In this document: in pieces, positions 34,290 through 45,006 of the stretch | Layout of the letters: each line of letters starts with the position of its first letter | Numbering within the stretch: position 1 is the first letter of the stretch | NCBI GenBank assembly: GCA_964457545.1 | Contig: CAYWEN010000007.1 | Coordinates: forward strand, 62,001 to 126,000 | DNA: 64,000 nucleotides | Source: JAGGTJ01 sp964457545 | GTDB taxonomy: Bacteria > Desulfobacterota > DSM-4660 > Desulfatiglandales > Desulfatiglandaceae | Direction of reading: 5' to 3' | The notes under the pieces: model-generated | What the model saw: the letters and a program-made list of their open reading frames with translations, nothing else | What the model was told of the DNA's origin: nothing | Database searches by the model: none | Made by a program: the position numbers and the translations under genes

Positions 34290-37200
34290 GCGATTGTATC
34301 GTTTCCACTTCCCTGTAAATCTTATCAAGGTCTTCTGAAATCTGTCCCGTACGAATACTTAACTTGTTATCTGATATCATACGATATTTGTCAGGTCGTC
34401 TATTAATCAGATCCACAATATGTTCAGGGTTTACATCATGATTATCTGCAAAGGTAACAGAAACAGTCTTGGGACCAATATCCAGTTTTGTTATATAGAG
34501 CTGTTTCAGCAGAATCCTGATAGACATAAGCCCAAAGAGATTTTCAACCTCTTTGGGCGGAGTTCCAAAACGATCTTTTATTTCCTCTTCCATAGCAACA
34601 AGTTCGCTTGCTTCAACAAGAGAGGATAATCTCCTGTACAGATTCAACCTTACATCAGTATCAATAATATAATCTCCCGGCAGATAGGCAGGAATATCTA
34701 TATTTATTTCAGGGTTAATATCATCATGCCATTCCTCTCCCTTGAGTTCCGCCACTGTACGTTCCACAAGCTTAAGATACAGTTCATAGCCTATACTGGA
34801 GATATGGCCGGACTGCGAAAAGCCAAGGATATTACCTCCTCCACGAATCTTCAGATCATGCATTGCAAGATGAAGACCCGCTCCAAGATGAGAAAAATCC
34901 ATTAACGCCCTCAGCCTCTTTTCTGCATCCTTTGTAAGTTTTGTTCCATCGGAAACAAGGAGATAGGCATAGGATTTTTTGTCTGACCTGCCAACACGCC
35001 CGCGCAGTTGATATATCTGTGCCAGGCCAAGCTGCTCTGCCTGATCAATTATAATGGTATTTGCAGACGGAATATCAAGACCTGATTCTATAATAGATGT
35101 GCAAACCAGAACATCAGTTTTCCCGTCAAGAAAATCCAGCATTGTTCTTTCCAGATCCTTTTTCTTCATCTGGCCATGTGCTATGGCTATTCTTGCCTCA
35201 GGTGCAATCTGTCTTAATCTCGATGTTACAACATCCAAATCATATACTCTGTTATGAACAAAAAACACCTGGCCTGACCGTGCCAGTTCATTGCTAATCG
35301 CCTTACGGATAAGATCTGTATCATATTTTGACAGAACAGTCTGAATTGACAGCCTGTCTGCAGGCGGTGTTTCAATCACACTAAGATCACATACCCCCAT
35401 CAGGGAAAGATGAAGTGTCCTTGGTATGGGTGTAGCAGTAATGGCTAGGACATCAACTGTTGCCCGGTATTTTTTCAGAAGTTCCTTCTGTTTGACCCCG
35501 AATCTCTGCTCTTCATCAATTATCAAAAGCCCCATATCCGCAAATTTAACATCTTTTTGCAGCAACCTGTGCGTTCCTATTACAATGTCTACCTTTCCGG
35601 ATCTGAGGTTCGCAAGAAGTTCTGACTGCTGTTTTCTGGTCTTAAACCGGCTTAACACACCAATACGGACACCAAAAGGATCCATTCGTTTCTTAAAAGT
35701 CTGAAAGTGCTGTTCAGCAAGTACCGTTGTTGGAACAACAACGCCGACCTGCTTGCCGTCAGACACGGCCTTGAATGCAGCCCTTAGCGCCACTTCGGTC
35801 TTACCGAAACCTACATCCCCGCATATAAGCCTGTCCATAGGCCTTTCAGAGGTCATATCATCAAGGACAGCTTCAATTGCCCTGTTCTGGTCTTCGGTTT
35901 CTTCATGCTCAAAGGTAGCCTCAAATTCCCTGAAGTAATGATCCGGAGGTGAGAAGGCATAGCCTTTCTTGTAACTGCGAAGTGCATAAATCTCAACAAG
36001 CTGTTTGGCAACACGCGTAACTGCCTTTTTTGCCTTCTGCTTTACTACATGCCAGGAATGCCCGCCCAACTGGTCAAGTGCAGGTTCCCTGTCGTCTGCC
36101 CCGGCATATTTCTGCAAAATGCTGACCCTGTCGGCCGGTATATAAAGCTTGGCATTGTCTGCATAGTGTATCAGAACAAATTCATTGACCCTGTTGTTCA
36201 TTTCTATCTTAACAAGGCCATGATACTGCCCTATACCATGATCCTCGTGAACAACAAAATCACCTGACTTTAACTGACTGAAACTCGACCAGGCAAGGGG
36301 CTTCTGATCTGCCTTTGCCTTGCGTCCTGCATAGGCCCTTTTTACACCAAATATCTCATCTTCACTGATTACAAAAAGCCCTATCTCTTCATAGATAAAA
36401 CCTTTGGCCAGATTGCCAATACATATATACAAACCCGGATCTTCAGGAATCTCGGACCATGATGATACGATCTGTTTTACCTGGAATTTCTTATAGGTAA
36501 ACAGAATCTCCTGTAACCTTGCTGCCTGTTTTTCCGTACGACACACAAGCACTATCTGTGCTCGCATATCAATCCACCGGGAAATTTTCTCCACAAGGGG
36601 TGCAAGGGAAAATTTTTTCTTGTCAGAGAGACGCAGCTGGATATTGTCCTCCAGCTCAAACCGGCCTGTTACGTGAACAGTGACACCCTGTCCGGTTTCC
36701 GTATCCAGACCAAGGGTATCAAGATACAACCGCTGGTATTGTCCCATTGCCCCGGCAATATCTTCATACGGTACCAGCAGACCTTCAGTATTCGGAAAAG
36801 GCACCGCCTGCAATGATGCCTCCCTGCAATACTTGTCTGTCTCTGCCATATATTTTTTTTGAGTTTTTTCAAATATCCTGGGTGCTGAATGATACCTTAC
36901 AAGGGTAAGCAGACAGTTATCAGGCACATAATCAAACAGGACATCGGGGTGTTCAAAAAAATGGTTTAACCACGCCTCCTGACCCGGAAATCTCCATGTT
37001 TCCTTATCCTGCACAGGAAGCCTGCCCATTAATCTGGCCCGTTTTATATTTGCATCATCAGTTATAATTTCCAGGGCAGGAAGTAAAATCGCATTTTTAA
37101 AATGTTGAACAGATCTCTGGCTGACAGGGTCAAAACTTCTGATAGATTCAAGACGGTCTCCCCAAAACTCCAGCCTTATGGGCATAAAATAAAAAGGTGA

Positions 37201-37761
37201 AAAGATATCAATAATACCGCCACGAATAGAGTAATCTCCCCAATATTCTACAAGCGATACCCTCTGGTAACCACCAATCTCAAGTTTCCTTAACAAGGAA
37301 TCCCTGTCTATCTCTTCTTCTGTTTCTATGTATTCAGCAAAATTAACAAGGGCCTGTTTAGGCATAATCCTGAAAAACAGGTTATCAAGGGAGGTAACCA
37401 CCACAGGGTTTTTGTTGGATACAAGGGCATAAAGCGCCTGAATACGTTTGGCAATGACCTCCCTGTTGGGGCTCAGTCCGGTTAAAGGCGACACATTGTA
37501 GGCTGGGAACTCAAAAATACGCATACCTTCTGTTGATTCAGATCCATTCAAACGCGACATAAAAAAGCGGAGTTCTTTTACAAGTCGTAATGCATCTCTT
37601 TTATCCGGAAGCACAATAAGGGAAGGCCTGTCAAAATCCATCAAAAAACATGAAAGGAAACAGGACAATGCCGTTCCACTCAGCCCTGTTACAGCAATTT
37701 GCTGTTCGCCCTTTTGAACCGCCTTTTTTAATTCTGATAAGGATTTGTTATTTCTTATCAT
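34261..37761 (-). CDS. mfd: Transcription-repair coupling factor Mfd
   Basis: 1166 aa, full length. A UvrB-like N-terminal module is followed by the RNA polymerase-interacting domain ('LKSGDFVVHEDHGIGQYHGL'), the translocase with Walker A in CGDVGFGKTEVA, DEEQRFG box, 'ITATPIPRTLHLSL', 'QLRGRVGRS', and the C-terminal TRCF domain. It removes stalled RNA polymerase from DNA lesions and recruits UvrA. Its stop lies inside the convergent 'KCQLG' gene, so the two transcripts overlap antisense by at least 29 bases. The start has only a weak AAGAG site. Confidence 0.97.
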   Translation of the reverse strand: MIRNNKSLSELKKAVQKGEQQIAVTGLSGTALSCFLSCFLMDFDRPSLIVLPDKRDALRLVKELRFFMSRLNGSESTEGMRIFEFPAYNVSPLTGLSPNREVIAKRIQALYALVSNKNPVVVTSLDNLFFRIMPKQALVNFAEYIETEEEIDRDSLLRKLEIGGYQRVSLVEYWGDYSIRGGIIDIFSPFYFMPIRLEFWGDRLESIRSFDPVSQRSVQHFKNAILLPALEIITDDANIKRARLMGRLPVQDKETWRFPGQEAWLNHFFEHPDVLFDYVPDNCLLTLVRYHSAPRIFEKTQKKYMAETDKYCREASLQAVPFPNTEGLLVPYEDIAGAMGQYQRLYLDTLGLDTETGQGVTVHVTGRFELEDNIQLRLSDKKKFSLAPLVEKISRWIDMRAQIVLVCRTEKQAARLQEILFTYKKFQVKQIVSSWSEIPEDPGLYICIGNLAKGFIYEEIGLFVISEDEIFGVKRAYAGRKAKADQKPLAWSSFSQLKSGDFVVHEDHGIGQYHGLVKIEMNNRVNEFVLIHYADNAKLYIPADRVSILQKYAGADDREPALDQLGGHSWHVVKQKAKKAVTRVAKQLVEIYALRSYKKGYAFSPPDHYFREFEATFEHEETEDQNRAIEAVLDDMTSERPMDRLICGDVGFGKTEVALRAAFKAVSDGKQVGVVVPTTVLAEQHFQTFKKRMDPFGVRIGVLSRFKTRKQQSELLANLRSGKVDIVIGTHRLLQKDVKFADMGLLIIDEEQRFGVKQKELLKKYRATVDVLAITATPIPRTLHLSLMGVCDLSVIETPPADRLSIQTVLSKYDTDLIRKAISNELARSGQVFFVHNRVYDLDVVTSRLRQIAPEARIAIAHGQMKKKDLERTMLDFLDGKTDVLVCTSIIESGLDIPSANTIIIDQAEQLGLAQIYQLRGRVGRSDKKSYAYLLVSDGTKLTKDAEKRLRALMDFSHLGAGLHLAMHDLKIRGGGNILGFSQSGHISSIGYELYLKLVERTVAELKGEEWHDDINPEINIDIPAYLPGDYIIDTDVRLNLYRRLSSLVEASELVAMEEEIKDRFGTPPKEVENLFGLMSIRILLKQLYITKLDIGPKTVSVTFADNHDVNPEHIVDLINRRPDKYRMISDNKLSIRTGQISEDLDKIYREVETIQSLKRHPAGIS

Positions 37762-37801
37762 TTAAGCTCTTACTTGGTATGGTCAGGTTCGTGAATAAAA
37801 A

Positions 37802-38431
37802 TTATTTAGTGCCCCTAATCACCACAAATGATCCCTTGCCAGATCCTTTCTCTACTGACTCTGCCTCTGTTATTTCCGGCAAGACATGAAAAATTGTCTG
37901 AACAAAGCTGAAATTTCTGAACCCTGCGCTTTTCATAAGATCTGTTACATCATCCACAGAATAAAAATCCGCTATACGGTAAAAAACATTTTGATTTTTA
38001 AATTTAAGGTATTGACGGCCAACAACGGACTCCCTGTCAATAAACCCTACCAGAAAGACACCGCATGGTCTTAAAACCCGCTTTACTTCACGAAAGGCCT
38101 GCAAGACGTTATCGAGAAAACATATCGTAGTTACCATCAACACAAAATCAAATACATCTGCTGCAAAAGGAAGATCTTCTCCAATACCTTTAACAACCAG
38201 AATACCCTTTTTTGCAGCCTGCATTAACATGTTTATGGAAGGATCCACACCAAAACGAACACGTAGAGGCGCTGCAAACAATCCCGTGCCTACACCCACT
38301 TCAACACCTTTACCGCAGGCAGGCAAAAGTGCTCTTACTGCATTCAGTTCAGACTGGTATGCAAATCTGTTTTTCACAAACCAGTCCTCATATCTTTCCG
38401 TGTAATCTTCAAACGGAGATATACGCGCCAC
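37802..38431 (-). CDS. Class I SAM-dependent methyltransferase
   Basis: 209 aa, GTG start with a clear GAGGAG site. Motif I is VEVGVGTGLFAAPL, then 'FGVDPSINML', 'GEDLPFAADVFDFVLMVTTICFLDN' and 'EVKRVLRPCGVFLVGFID', a Methyltransf_11-type fold. The substrate is unknown. It lies 40 bases upstream of mfd in the same direction, so the two may be co-transcribed. Confidence 0.9.
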   Translation of the reverse strand: MARISPFEDYTERYEDWFVKNRFAYQSELNAVRALLPACGKGVEVGVGTGLFAAPLRVRFGVDPSINMLMQAAKKGILVVKGIGEDLPFAADVFDFVLMVTTICFLDNVLQAFREVKRVLRPCGVFLVGFIDRESVVGRQYLKFKNQNVFYRIADFYSVDDVTDLMKSAGFRNFSFVQTIFHVLPEITEAESVEKGSGKGSFVVIRGTK

Positions 38432-38546
38432 AATTATCTCCTCTTAACACATAGCAGCCACAAATGACCATTTTTCGCAATCTCACTGTACCAGAATACG
38501 TTAAAAACTATCATATTTTATACACAGGGATTAAAAACCATGTGTT

Positions 38547-40433
38547 TTACTCACATGCATCGATTAACCTGTCAAAATCTGACTCCTTGTTATCAAGCCT
38601 GTTAAGCAGGGCCTCAAGGTCATTATACAAACTGCCTATATCCGACTGAAGATTGCGTATTTTCTTTGACAATCTGGCTATCCTGTCTCCGTTTCCCTGT
38701 TTCGATGCCTCAATGGCCTCCATGTTGTATTTTTCAAGAAGAGATTCAGAGGACTCTATCTTGGCTTCCACTTTTTCAATATCCTGTTTTATAACCTTTA
38801 TTGCCTGAGAACGTTCAAAAATCAGCCTTGATTTTTCACGTCGCAAACTACGCCTGTTTTTTTTGAGACCAACATCCTGACCAGAAACAGTCCTTTTAGG
38901 GGATGGATTGGAATCTACAATGTTATCCCATCCAACCTTATCAAGAAATCTGGCATATGAACCGTCAAAAAGATCAATACCATTATCCTTGAACACCACA
39001 AGACGGTCAGCAAGGGCATGAAGAAACATCTCATTATGGGTGACCATTACAATAGCCCCGCCAAAATTATTCAGGGCCATTAACAAGGCATCATTTGATT
39101 CCATATCAAGGTGGTTTGTAGGTTCGTCAAGAAGCAAAAGATTAACGGGACTTGCAAGAAGTTTCCCTAACATTACCCTGCTTTTTTCTCCTCCTGATAA
39201 TACACTTGTTTTTTTAAGGGCATCATCCCCGCCAAACATCATGGCGCCACAGATATTCCGTGCTGTCTGCCGATCAATATGAGGTGAGGATGCAAGGATC
39301 TCTTCTTCAACAGTATAATTAGGGTTGAGATTTTCCACATTTGTCTGTTCAAAAACTCCGGATTTCACCTCGGTATGACGGGTAATCCTGCCGGAATCAG
39401 GAGAGATAGCACCACTCAGAATCTTTAACAGTGTCGTCTTTCCCCTGCCATTAGGCCCGACTATGCATATCCTTTCCCCTGCCATTATTGAAAAACTGAA
39501 ATTTTTGATAATAAAATCATTTGGCCTGTAAGCAAAAGATATATTCTCTGCCTGCAACATATATTTTCCCTTGAACGGCAACACCTTGAAAAAAAATTCA
39601 AGATGTTTTTCCTTTTTTATTTTCTGCTTGCTTTCAGTCTTTTCAAGGGTCTTGATTCTGGATTTTACAAGGTTGGCCAGTCTTGCCTTGGCCCTGAAGC
39701 GATTGATAAATATCTGGACCTCTTTTCTCCGCTTTTCGTCATTAATGCGTGTCTTTTCGTACACCTCCTGATCCTGGACGATCCAGGCATAATATTTTTC
39801 CGTAGTACCTGCAATCTTGCGAGCCTTCTTCCTGTAGATTCCCACAATATGGGTAACCACACTATCCATGAACGCCCTGTCATGTGATATCAACATCAGT
39901 TCGTTTGGCCAGGTTTTAAGAAAATTTTCCAGCCATCGTATTGATGTAATATCAAGGTAGTTTGTAGGTTCATCAAGGAGAAGAAGGTCAGGAGCAGAAA
40001 CAAGCGCCTTTGCAAGGTTAAGCCTAACCTGAAATCCGCCTGAAAACTCGTCAGGATGTCTGTGCAAATCTTTCAGGGCAAATCCCAGACCAACAAGTAT
40101 TTTTTCCACCTTCCATTCATGGTTCTGTTCATTCAAGGGAAGGGCCTTTTTACCCTCGCCCAGAATCGAATTTTCTGTAAAGACAAGTTGCTGCTTTGCA
40201 TAAGCTATGCGATAATTCTTAGGAATGGTTATGGAGCCTTTATCCGTTTCCTCCTCGCCCGCTATCAGTTTAAACAACGTTGTCTTGCCATGTCCATTTC
40301 TGCCAACAATACCAACCCGTTCCCGCGGGTTCAATTTAAAATTCAGTCCTTCAAAAAGTACATTTCCGCCAAAACTTTTAAAAACATTTTCAACACTGAT
40401 CACGGTATTACCCTGCACACCAGTTTCCAACAC
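38547..40433 (-). CDS. ABC-F family ATPase (ribosome-associated type)
   Basis: 628 aa with two ATP-binding cassettes and no membrane segment. Cassette 1 has GRNGHGKTT and the signature FSGGFQVRLNLAKAL; cassette 2 has GPNGRGKTT and LSGGEKSRVMLGKLL. Both Walker B regions read LLLLDEPTN(Y/H)LD. Between them is the charged ABC-F linker (~245-290). The C-terminal ~100 residues form a coiled coil as in Uup and YheS. Members act at the ribosomal E site, or on DNA for Uup. The GTG start at 40433 is uncertain because several GTG codons follow and no strong ribosome site is seen. Confidence 0.92.
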   Translation of the reverse strand: MLETGVQGNTVISVENVFKSFGGNVLFEGLNFKLNPRERVGIVGRNGHGKTTLFKLIAGEEETDKGSITIPKNYRIAYAKQQLVFTENSILGEGKKALPLNEQNHEWKVEKILVGLGFALKDLHRHPDEFSGGFQVRLNLAKALVSAPDLLLLDEPTNYLDITSIRWLENFLKTWPNELMLISHDRAFMDSVVTHIVGIYRKKARKIAGTTEKYYAWIVQDQEVYEKTRINDEKRRKEVQIFINRFRAKARLANLVKSRIKTLEKTESKQKIKKEKHLEFFFKVLPFKGKYMLQAENISFAYRPNDFIIKNFSFSIMAGERICIVGPNGRGKTTLLKILSGAISPDSGRITRHTEVKSGVFEQTNVENLNPNYTVEEEILASSPHIDRQTARNICGAMMFGGDDALKKTSVLSGGEKSRVMLGKLLASPVNLLLLDEPTNHLDMESNDALLMALNNFGGAIVMVTHNEMFLHALADRLVVFKDNGIDLFDGSYARFLDKVGWDNIVDSNPSPKRTVSGQDVGLKKNRRSLRREKSRLIFERSQAIKVIKQDIEKVEAKIESSESLLEKYNMEAIEASKQGNGDRIARLSKKIRNLQSDIGSLYNDLEALLNRLDNKESDFDRLIDACE

Positions 40434-40585
40434 TGCTTTTTTATATTAATTTTTAATGTCTATATAGAAAAGGGATGGTTTGTTAACGATCAAGGCATGC
40501 GGAATTTCCAATAACAGACATGAGATACTCCGGGGATTAAGGCCTGAATATAACAAGGCGGATAAAATAGCCAGCCATGGGATTA

Positions 40586-41293
40586 CTAATGAAACATGGC
40601 CGTAACAAGACCTATCAAGCCTCCGAAAACACCCCCCCATACCACAAGCCAGCCAAGATGCTTGCGTATCATATCCTGGATTATCTCCTTGACCATTTCA
40701 GGCGTCAGTTCATCAAGACGCCTTTTTACAATCTGCTCGATCTTGTGTATAACATCATCAATATCTGCTGTATGTTTCAGTACTGTTTTAATTTCATCCT
40801 TCATGGAATTACTGCCTGCAATTTCCGTAAAGGTCTGTTTGATCTTGACAGTAAAAGATTCTTTCATGGGCATTAATGCCCCAACTCCGCCTATCATACT
40901 GAGCATGGGAGCGAAAGATGACTCTGAAATTACACTAAGGATAGCATCAAACGAAGGGCTGAAATCTATCTTTTCTATCACAGGCGTAAGGTCTATGCCT
41001 TCAGAAGCAGAATGTGAAAAAAAATGTTCTATATTCTCCCGGGTAAAGAACTGTCCCATAACAAGTTCATGTATGCCTGTCTTAAAATCCTCAAATCTTG
41101 CCGGTATAACACCGGAACCGTATAATCCAGGAACCTTTTCAAATAACATGTATATTGCCAGCCAGTTCGTTATTGCCCCTGACAGGGCAAACAGTCCCAT
41201 ACTGTATAATATTTCTATATGCAACAGCAGACCTGCCATAAAACACAAAAAAGCTGAAATATTTGTAATTAGGCTTTTGTTGATCTTTGACAT
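40586..41293 (-). CDS. DUF445-family membrane protein
   Basis: 235 aa. An N-terminal hydrophobic hairpin is followed by GAITNWLAIYMLFEKVPGLYGSGVIP, the DUF445 signature; a soluble helical middle; and a C-terminal membrane segment 'LVVWGGVFGGLIGLVTAMF' returning to the 'GW.V..G...G...G' pattern usual for the family. It is shorter than many members (about 400 aa). GAGAGGAG precedes the ATG. The function of the family is unknown. Confidence 0.85.
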   Translation of the reverse strand: MSKINKSLITNISAFLCFMAGLLLHIEILYSMGLFALSGAITNWLAIYMLFEKVPGLYGSGVIPARFEDFKTGIHELVMGQFFTRENIEHFFSHSASEGIDLTPVIEKIDFSPSFDAILSVISESSFAPMLSMIGGVGALMPMKESFTVKIKQTFTEIAGSNSMKDEIKTVLKHTADIDDVIHKIEQIVKRRLDELTPEMVKEIIQDMIRKHLGWLVVWGGVFGGLIGLVTAMFH

Positions 41294-41934
41294 AACTCCT
41301 CTCCAGTCTCTTAATCTCTATAAACCAAAGCAGTACGATTTTATCATGACGCAGTGTTTATATCACAGATAAAATCTGCATTCAATTTTTTCAAATATAA
41401 CCTTCCTGCTTCAAGAAACCTATTGTACAAGATGTTGTAAAAAGCTGTTTTTACGCTTTATGCCAACCGATGGGCAATAAACTCCATTGATTTTCATACA
41501 ATCATCTTTTCTCCATACCCAACAGCCTTGGCAAAAGGTAATCCCAATGTTAAAATTCTGATTTCATATTGACATGACCTGTTTGAACGGTTAGGTATAT
41601 TTTACTATAAAAACCTTTGTTCCGGTTTAACACATATCTTGTTTCCATCTGTTCTCCATCCTCAGACAGATTGTGGGGCATTATCGAGTTTCCAGTACGG
41701 AAATAAGATATTTTCACATATCTTGTTCATACAGGGCAGGTGAAAATATCGGGCAAAAGGAAACGTTATTCAATGAAAAACCACTGCCTTGCAGTAAAAT
41801 CAAACACCTAAACAGGGATGAAAACCTGGAACATCTACTGTGCCCTGCATTTGTCAATGGGTACTGTATTGCAAAACATCCTGATTGTTGGTTGGGTATA
41901 CCTTGGCATGCTCATAATAATAAAAGGTTGATAC
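41294..41934. other. Gene-free region upstream of gatA
   Basis: About 640 bases between divergent genes. It should hold promoters for both the DUF445 gene and the gatA operon. I see a TTGACA around 41574 but no good -10 box at proper spacing. No repeat or RNA gene was recognised. Confidence 0.5.
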
Positions 41935-43374
41935 ATGGAACTATGTGATAAAACCGCTGCCGAACTGGCACAAATGTTAAGGAGACGAGAAACAAGCTCA
42001 CGTGACATAACCAAATCGGTACTTAAACGCATAAAGGAAAAGGAAGCAAGTATCAATGCCTTCATAACTATCCTTGAAGAACAGGCATTGAAACAAGCAG
42101 ATGAAGCAGACAAGAGATTTAGTAAAGGAAAACCCAAATCTTTCATAGATGGCATTCCTGTCGCTATTAAAGACAATCTGTGTACCAGAAATATAAAAAC
42201 TACCTGTGCATCCAGAATACTGAAAGATTACATTCCTTCCTACAATGCTACAGCAGTCCAAAAAATTTTAGATCACGGTGCTGTTCTTGTAGGAAAAACC
42301 AACCTGGATGAATTTGCCATGGGTTCTTCCACTGAAAACAGTATATTCGGGGCTACACGTAATCCGATCAGCACAAACTGCGTTCCAGGCGGGTCAAGCG
42401 GAGGCTCTGCCGCGGCTGTAAAAGCAGGAGAGGCTATATTGGCCATAGGATCAGATACGGGCGGATCCATACGTCAGCCTGCCGCATTCTGCGGTGTTAC
42501 AGGCATAAAACCAACCTATGGAAGGGTTTCGAGATACGGGCTCATAGCATACGCATCTTCTCTTGATCAGGTAGGGGCAATAGGAAAAACCACACAAGAC
42601 TGTGCCCTGCTTCTTAATTCCATATGCGGATATGACAGACGGGATTCAACTTCTATCAAAACCGATGTCTGCGATTTTACCGTTAACCTGAAAAAAGGCG
42701 TCAGGGGAATAAAAATAGGACTACCCAAAGAATATTTCGTAAAGGGCCTGGACTCAAGAATACAGAAGGCTGTTATGAATGCGGCCGGATTGATGGAAAA
42801 ACATGGAGCAACCATTGTTGAAGTTTCTTTGCCCCATACAAAATATGCTGTTAGCACCTACTATATTATAGCCACCTCAGAGGCAAGCAGTAATCTGGCC
42901 AGGTTTGACGGAGTCAAATATGGTCTCAGAAAGACAGATGAGGGTGGCAATCTTAAAGACATGTACGAAACCACAAGGGGAGAAGGATTTGGCAGAGAGG
43001 TAAAACGCCGTATAATGTTGGGTACATATGTACTTTCAGCAGGATATTACGATGCCTATTACCTCAAGGCACAGAAGGTAAGGACCCTGATACAGCAAGA
43101 TTTTAACAAGGTCTTTGAAGATGTGGACTGCCTTTTCAGCCCAGTATCACCTGTGCTTCCTTTTGCAATAGGTGAAAAGACAAAAGACCCCTTAAAGATG
43201 TACCTTGTGGATATTTATACCGTTTCTCTTAATCTGACCGGTCTGCCAGGTCTGAGTCTCACATGCGGTACAGCAAACAACCTGCCTGTTGGACTGCAAA
43301 TAACGGGAAACTATATGGATGAGGAAACATTGCTAAGGGTTGCCTATACATTTGAACATTGCAATACCCTGTAG
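41935..43374 (+). CDS. gatA: Asp-tRNA(Asn)/Glu-tRNA(Gln) amidotransferase subunit A
   Basis: 479 aa, normal length. The amidase-signature triad is complete: Lys in VAIKDNL, cis-Ser in SDTGGSIRQPA and nucleophile Ser in GGSSGGSAAAV region as in the family. GatA releases ammonia from glutamine, which GatB uses to amidate misacylated Asp- or Glu-tRNA. AAAGG lies eight bases upstream of the ATG. gatB follows after 177 bases containing two short hairpins. gatC is not in the window and must lie elsewhere. Confidence 0.96.
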   Translation: MELCDKTAAELAQMLRRRETSSRDITKSVLKRIKEKEASINAFITILEEQALKQADEADKRFSKGKPKSFIDGIPVAIKDNLCTRNIKTTCASRILKDYIPSYNATAVQKILDHGAVLVGKTNLDEFAMGSSTENSIFGATRNPISTNCVPGGSSGGSAAAVKAGEAILAIGSDTGGSIRQPAAFCGVTGIKPTYGRVSRYGLIAYASSLDQVGAIGKTTQDCALLLNSICGYDRRDSTSIKTDVCDFTVNLKKGVRGIKIGLPKEYFVKGLDSRIQKAVMNAAGLMEKHGATIVEVSLPHTKYAVSTYYIIATSEASSNLARFDGVKYGLRKTDEGGNLKDMYETTRGEGFGREVKRRIMLGTYVLSAGYYDAYYLKAQKVRTLIQQDFNKVFEDVDCLFSPVSPVLPFAIGEKTKDPLKMYLVDIYTVSLNLTGLPGLSLTCGTANNLPVGLQITGNYMDEETLLRVAYTFEHCNTL

Positions 43375-43551
43375 GCATTGTTTATATACCTTTCAGTTTC
43401 TGAAGAATACATTTAAAAAAACATCCAATAAAAAAACAGACTCTGTTTTTTATATTCAGAATGGCTATGGTGTTTTTGCCACCATGCCTGTTTTGATACT
43501 GTACACTTTCCCGTCCGAAAATGTTCTTCTACAATATCAGGAAAATCAAAT

Positions 43552-45006
43552 ATGGAATATGATTCTATCATCTGTTTTGAAACACACATTGAGCTGAAAA
43601 CCCTGTCAAAACTGTTTTGTGACTGCAGGGTAATGTACGATGCTCCACCTAACACACATATTTGTCCTGTTTGCACAGGTCAGCCAGGAGCATTGCCGGT
43701 ACTGAATAAAAAGGCCGTGGAATACACTATCATGGCTGGTTTGGCATTAAATTGCACAATAAACCATGTATCCGAATTTGCACGTAAAAACTATTTTTAT
43801 CCTGACCTGCCAAAGGGCTATCAAATATCACAGTATGAAACCCCGTTTTGTGAAAACGGTTTTCTGGAAATAACAGGCGACAATGGAGAATCCTATCCTG
43901 TAGGAATAAAACGTATTCATCTTGAAGAAGATGCCGGCAAACTTGTTCATTCATCCAAATCGTTTGAAGAGGCTGATTACAGCCTGGTAGACTATAACCG
44001 TTCCAGTGTGCCCCTTATTGAAATAGTGTGCGATCATGAAAAGAACCCGTTACGATCCATAAACGAGGCACGTACGTATCTTGAAAAACTGCGGCATATT
44101 TTAAAATATATTGGCATTAGTGACTGCATGATGGAACGTGGCCAGTTACGGTGTGACGTCAATATATCACTGCGTCCAAAGGGCAGTTCAACATTTGGCA
44201 ACCGTACTGAAATAAAAAACATGTCATCATTCAGGTTTATAATGGATGCATTGGAAAGCGAAATAAACCGGCAAAAAGAGATATTAAATTCAGGAGGACA
44301 TATAGATCAGGAAACACGACTGTTTGATGAAACAACCAAAAAGACCTTTCCGATGCGAAGCAAGGAAGATGCACCTGACTACAGATACTTTCCCGATCCT
44401 GATCTTGTTGAGGTAAATATTGATAAAAGGTTTATTGATAATTTAAGACAGAAAATGCCCGAACTGCCGGATCAATACCTTAATCGTATTATAGAAGAAT
44501 TCGGTATATCAAAAAACGATGCTTTAATTATCACAAAAGAAAAAGAGATCTCTGATTTTTTCAGCGCCTGTGCTTCCAAATGTACAGATAAAAAGAAACT
44601 GAGCACCTGGATTATAAAAGAACTTTTCCGGATTCTGAATGACAATTCATCTGCACTCAACAAAACAAAAATAACACCGGACAGATTTTCAGCCCTTATA
44701 AACATGATTACCAGCGGTGAAATTACAGAGGCAATTGGCCGCTGTGTATTGCAGGAGATGTTGGATTCATATGATTCCCCTGCAACTATTGTAGAAAAAC
44801 AGGGCCTGAAACCTGTTTCTGATAAAGAAACACTCAAAAAAATTCTAACCGAAGTCATAGAAGAAAATGCCTCGGTCGTTGAACATATAAAATCAGGAGA
44901 AACAAAGGCTGTAGACTTTTTGGTAGGCCAGATCATGAAAAAAACCAGAGGCAAAGCAAACGCAAAAAAGGCAAAAGACCTTATATACTCCATCCTTAAG
45001 ATATGA
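43552..45006 (+). CDS. gatB: Asp-tRNA(Asn)/Glu-tRNA(Gln) amidotransferase subunit B
   Basis: 484 aa. The catalytic cradle holds the zinc Cys pairs (FCDC and CPVC), 'ARKNYFYPDLPKGYQISQYE', 'HLEEDAGKL' and 'DYNRSSVPLIEIV'; the C-terminal helical and YqeY tail domain binds tRNA. The very first motif, usually GLEVHVQL, reads CFETHIEL here, a mild divergence. It completes the ammonia channel with GatA and converts Asp-tRNA(Asn) or Glu-tRNA(Gln). Its stop overlaps the glnE ATG by four bases, coupling tRNA amidation to the glutamine synthetase regulator. Confidence 0.96.
   Translation: MEYDSIICFETHIELKTLSKLFCDCRVMYDAPPNTHICPVCTGQPGALPVLNKKAVEYTIMAGLALNCTINHVSEFARKNYFYPDLPKGYQISQYETPFCENGFLEITGDNGESYPVGIKRIHLEEDAGKLVHSSKSFEEADYSLVDYNRSSVPLIEIVCDHEKNPLRSINEARTYLEKLRHILKYIGISDCMMERGQLRCDVNISLRPKGSSTFGNRTEIKNMSSFRFIMDALESEINRQKEILNSGGHIDQETRLFDETTKKTFPMRSKEDAPDYRYFPDPDLVEVNIDKRFIDNLRQKMPELPDQYLNRIIEEFGISKNDALIITKEKEISDFFSACASKCTDKKKLSTWIIKELFRILNDNSSALNKTKITPDRFSALINMITSGEITEAIGRCVLQEMLDSYDSPATIVEKQGLKPVSDKETLKKILTEVIEENASVVEHIKSGETKAVDFLVGQIMKKTRGKANAKKAKDLIYSILKI

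Noticed and set aside
43427..43490. Two short hairpins between gatA and gatB as a terminator
   Set aside because: The first has only a four-base GC-containing stem flanked by A and T runs; the second lacks a T-run. gatA and gatB are likely still co-expressed.
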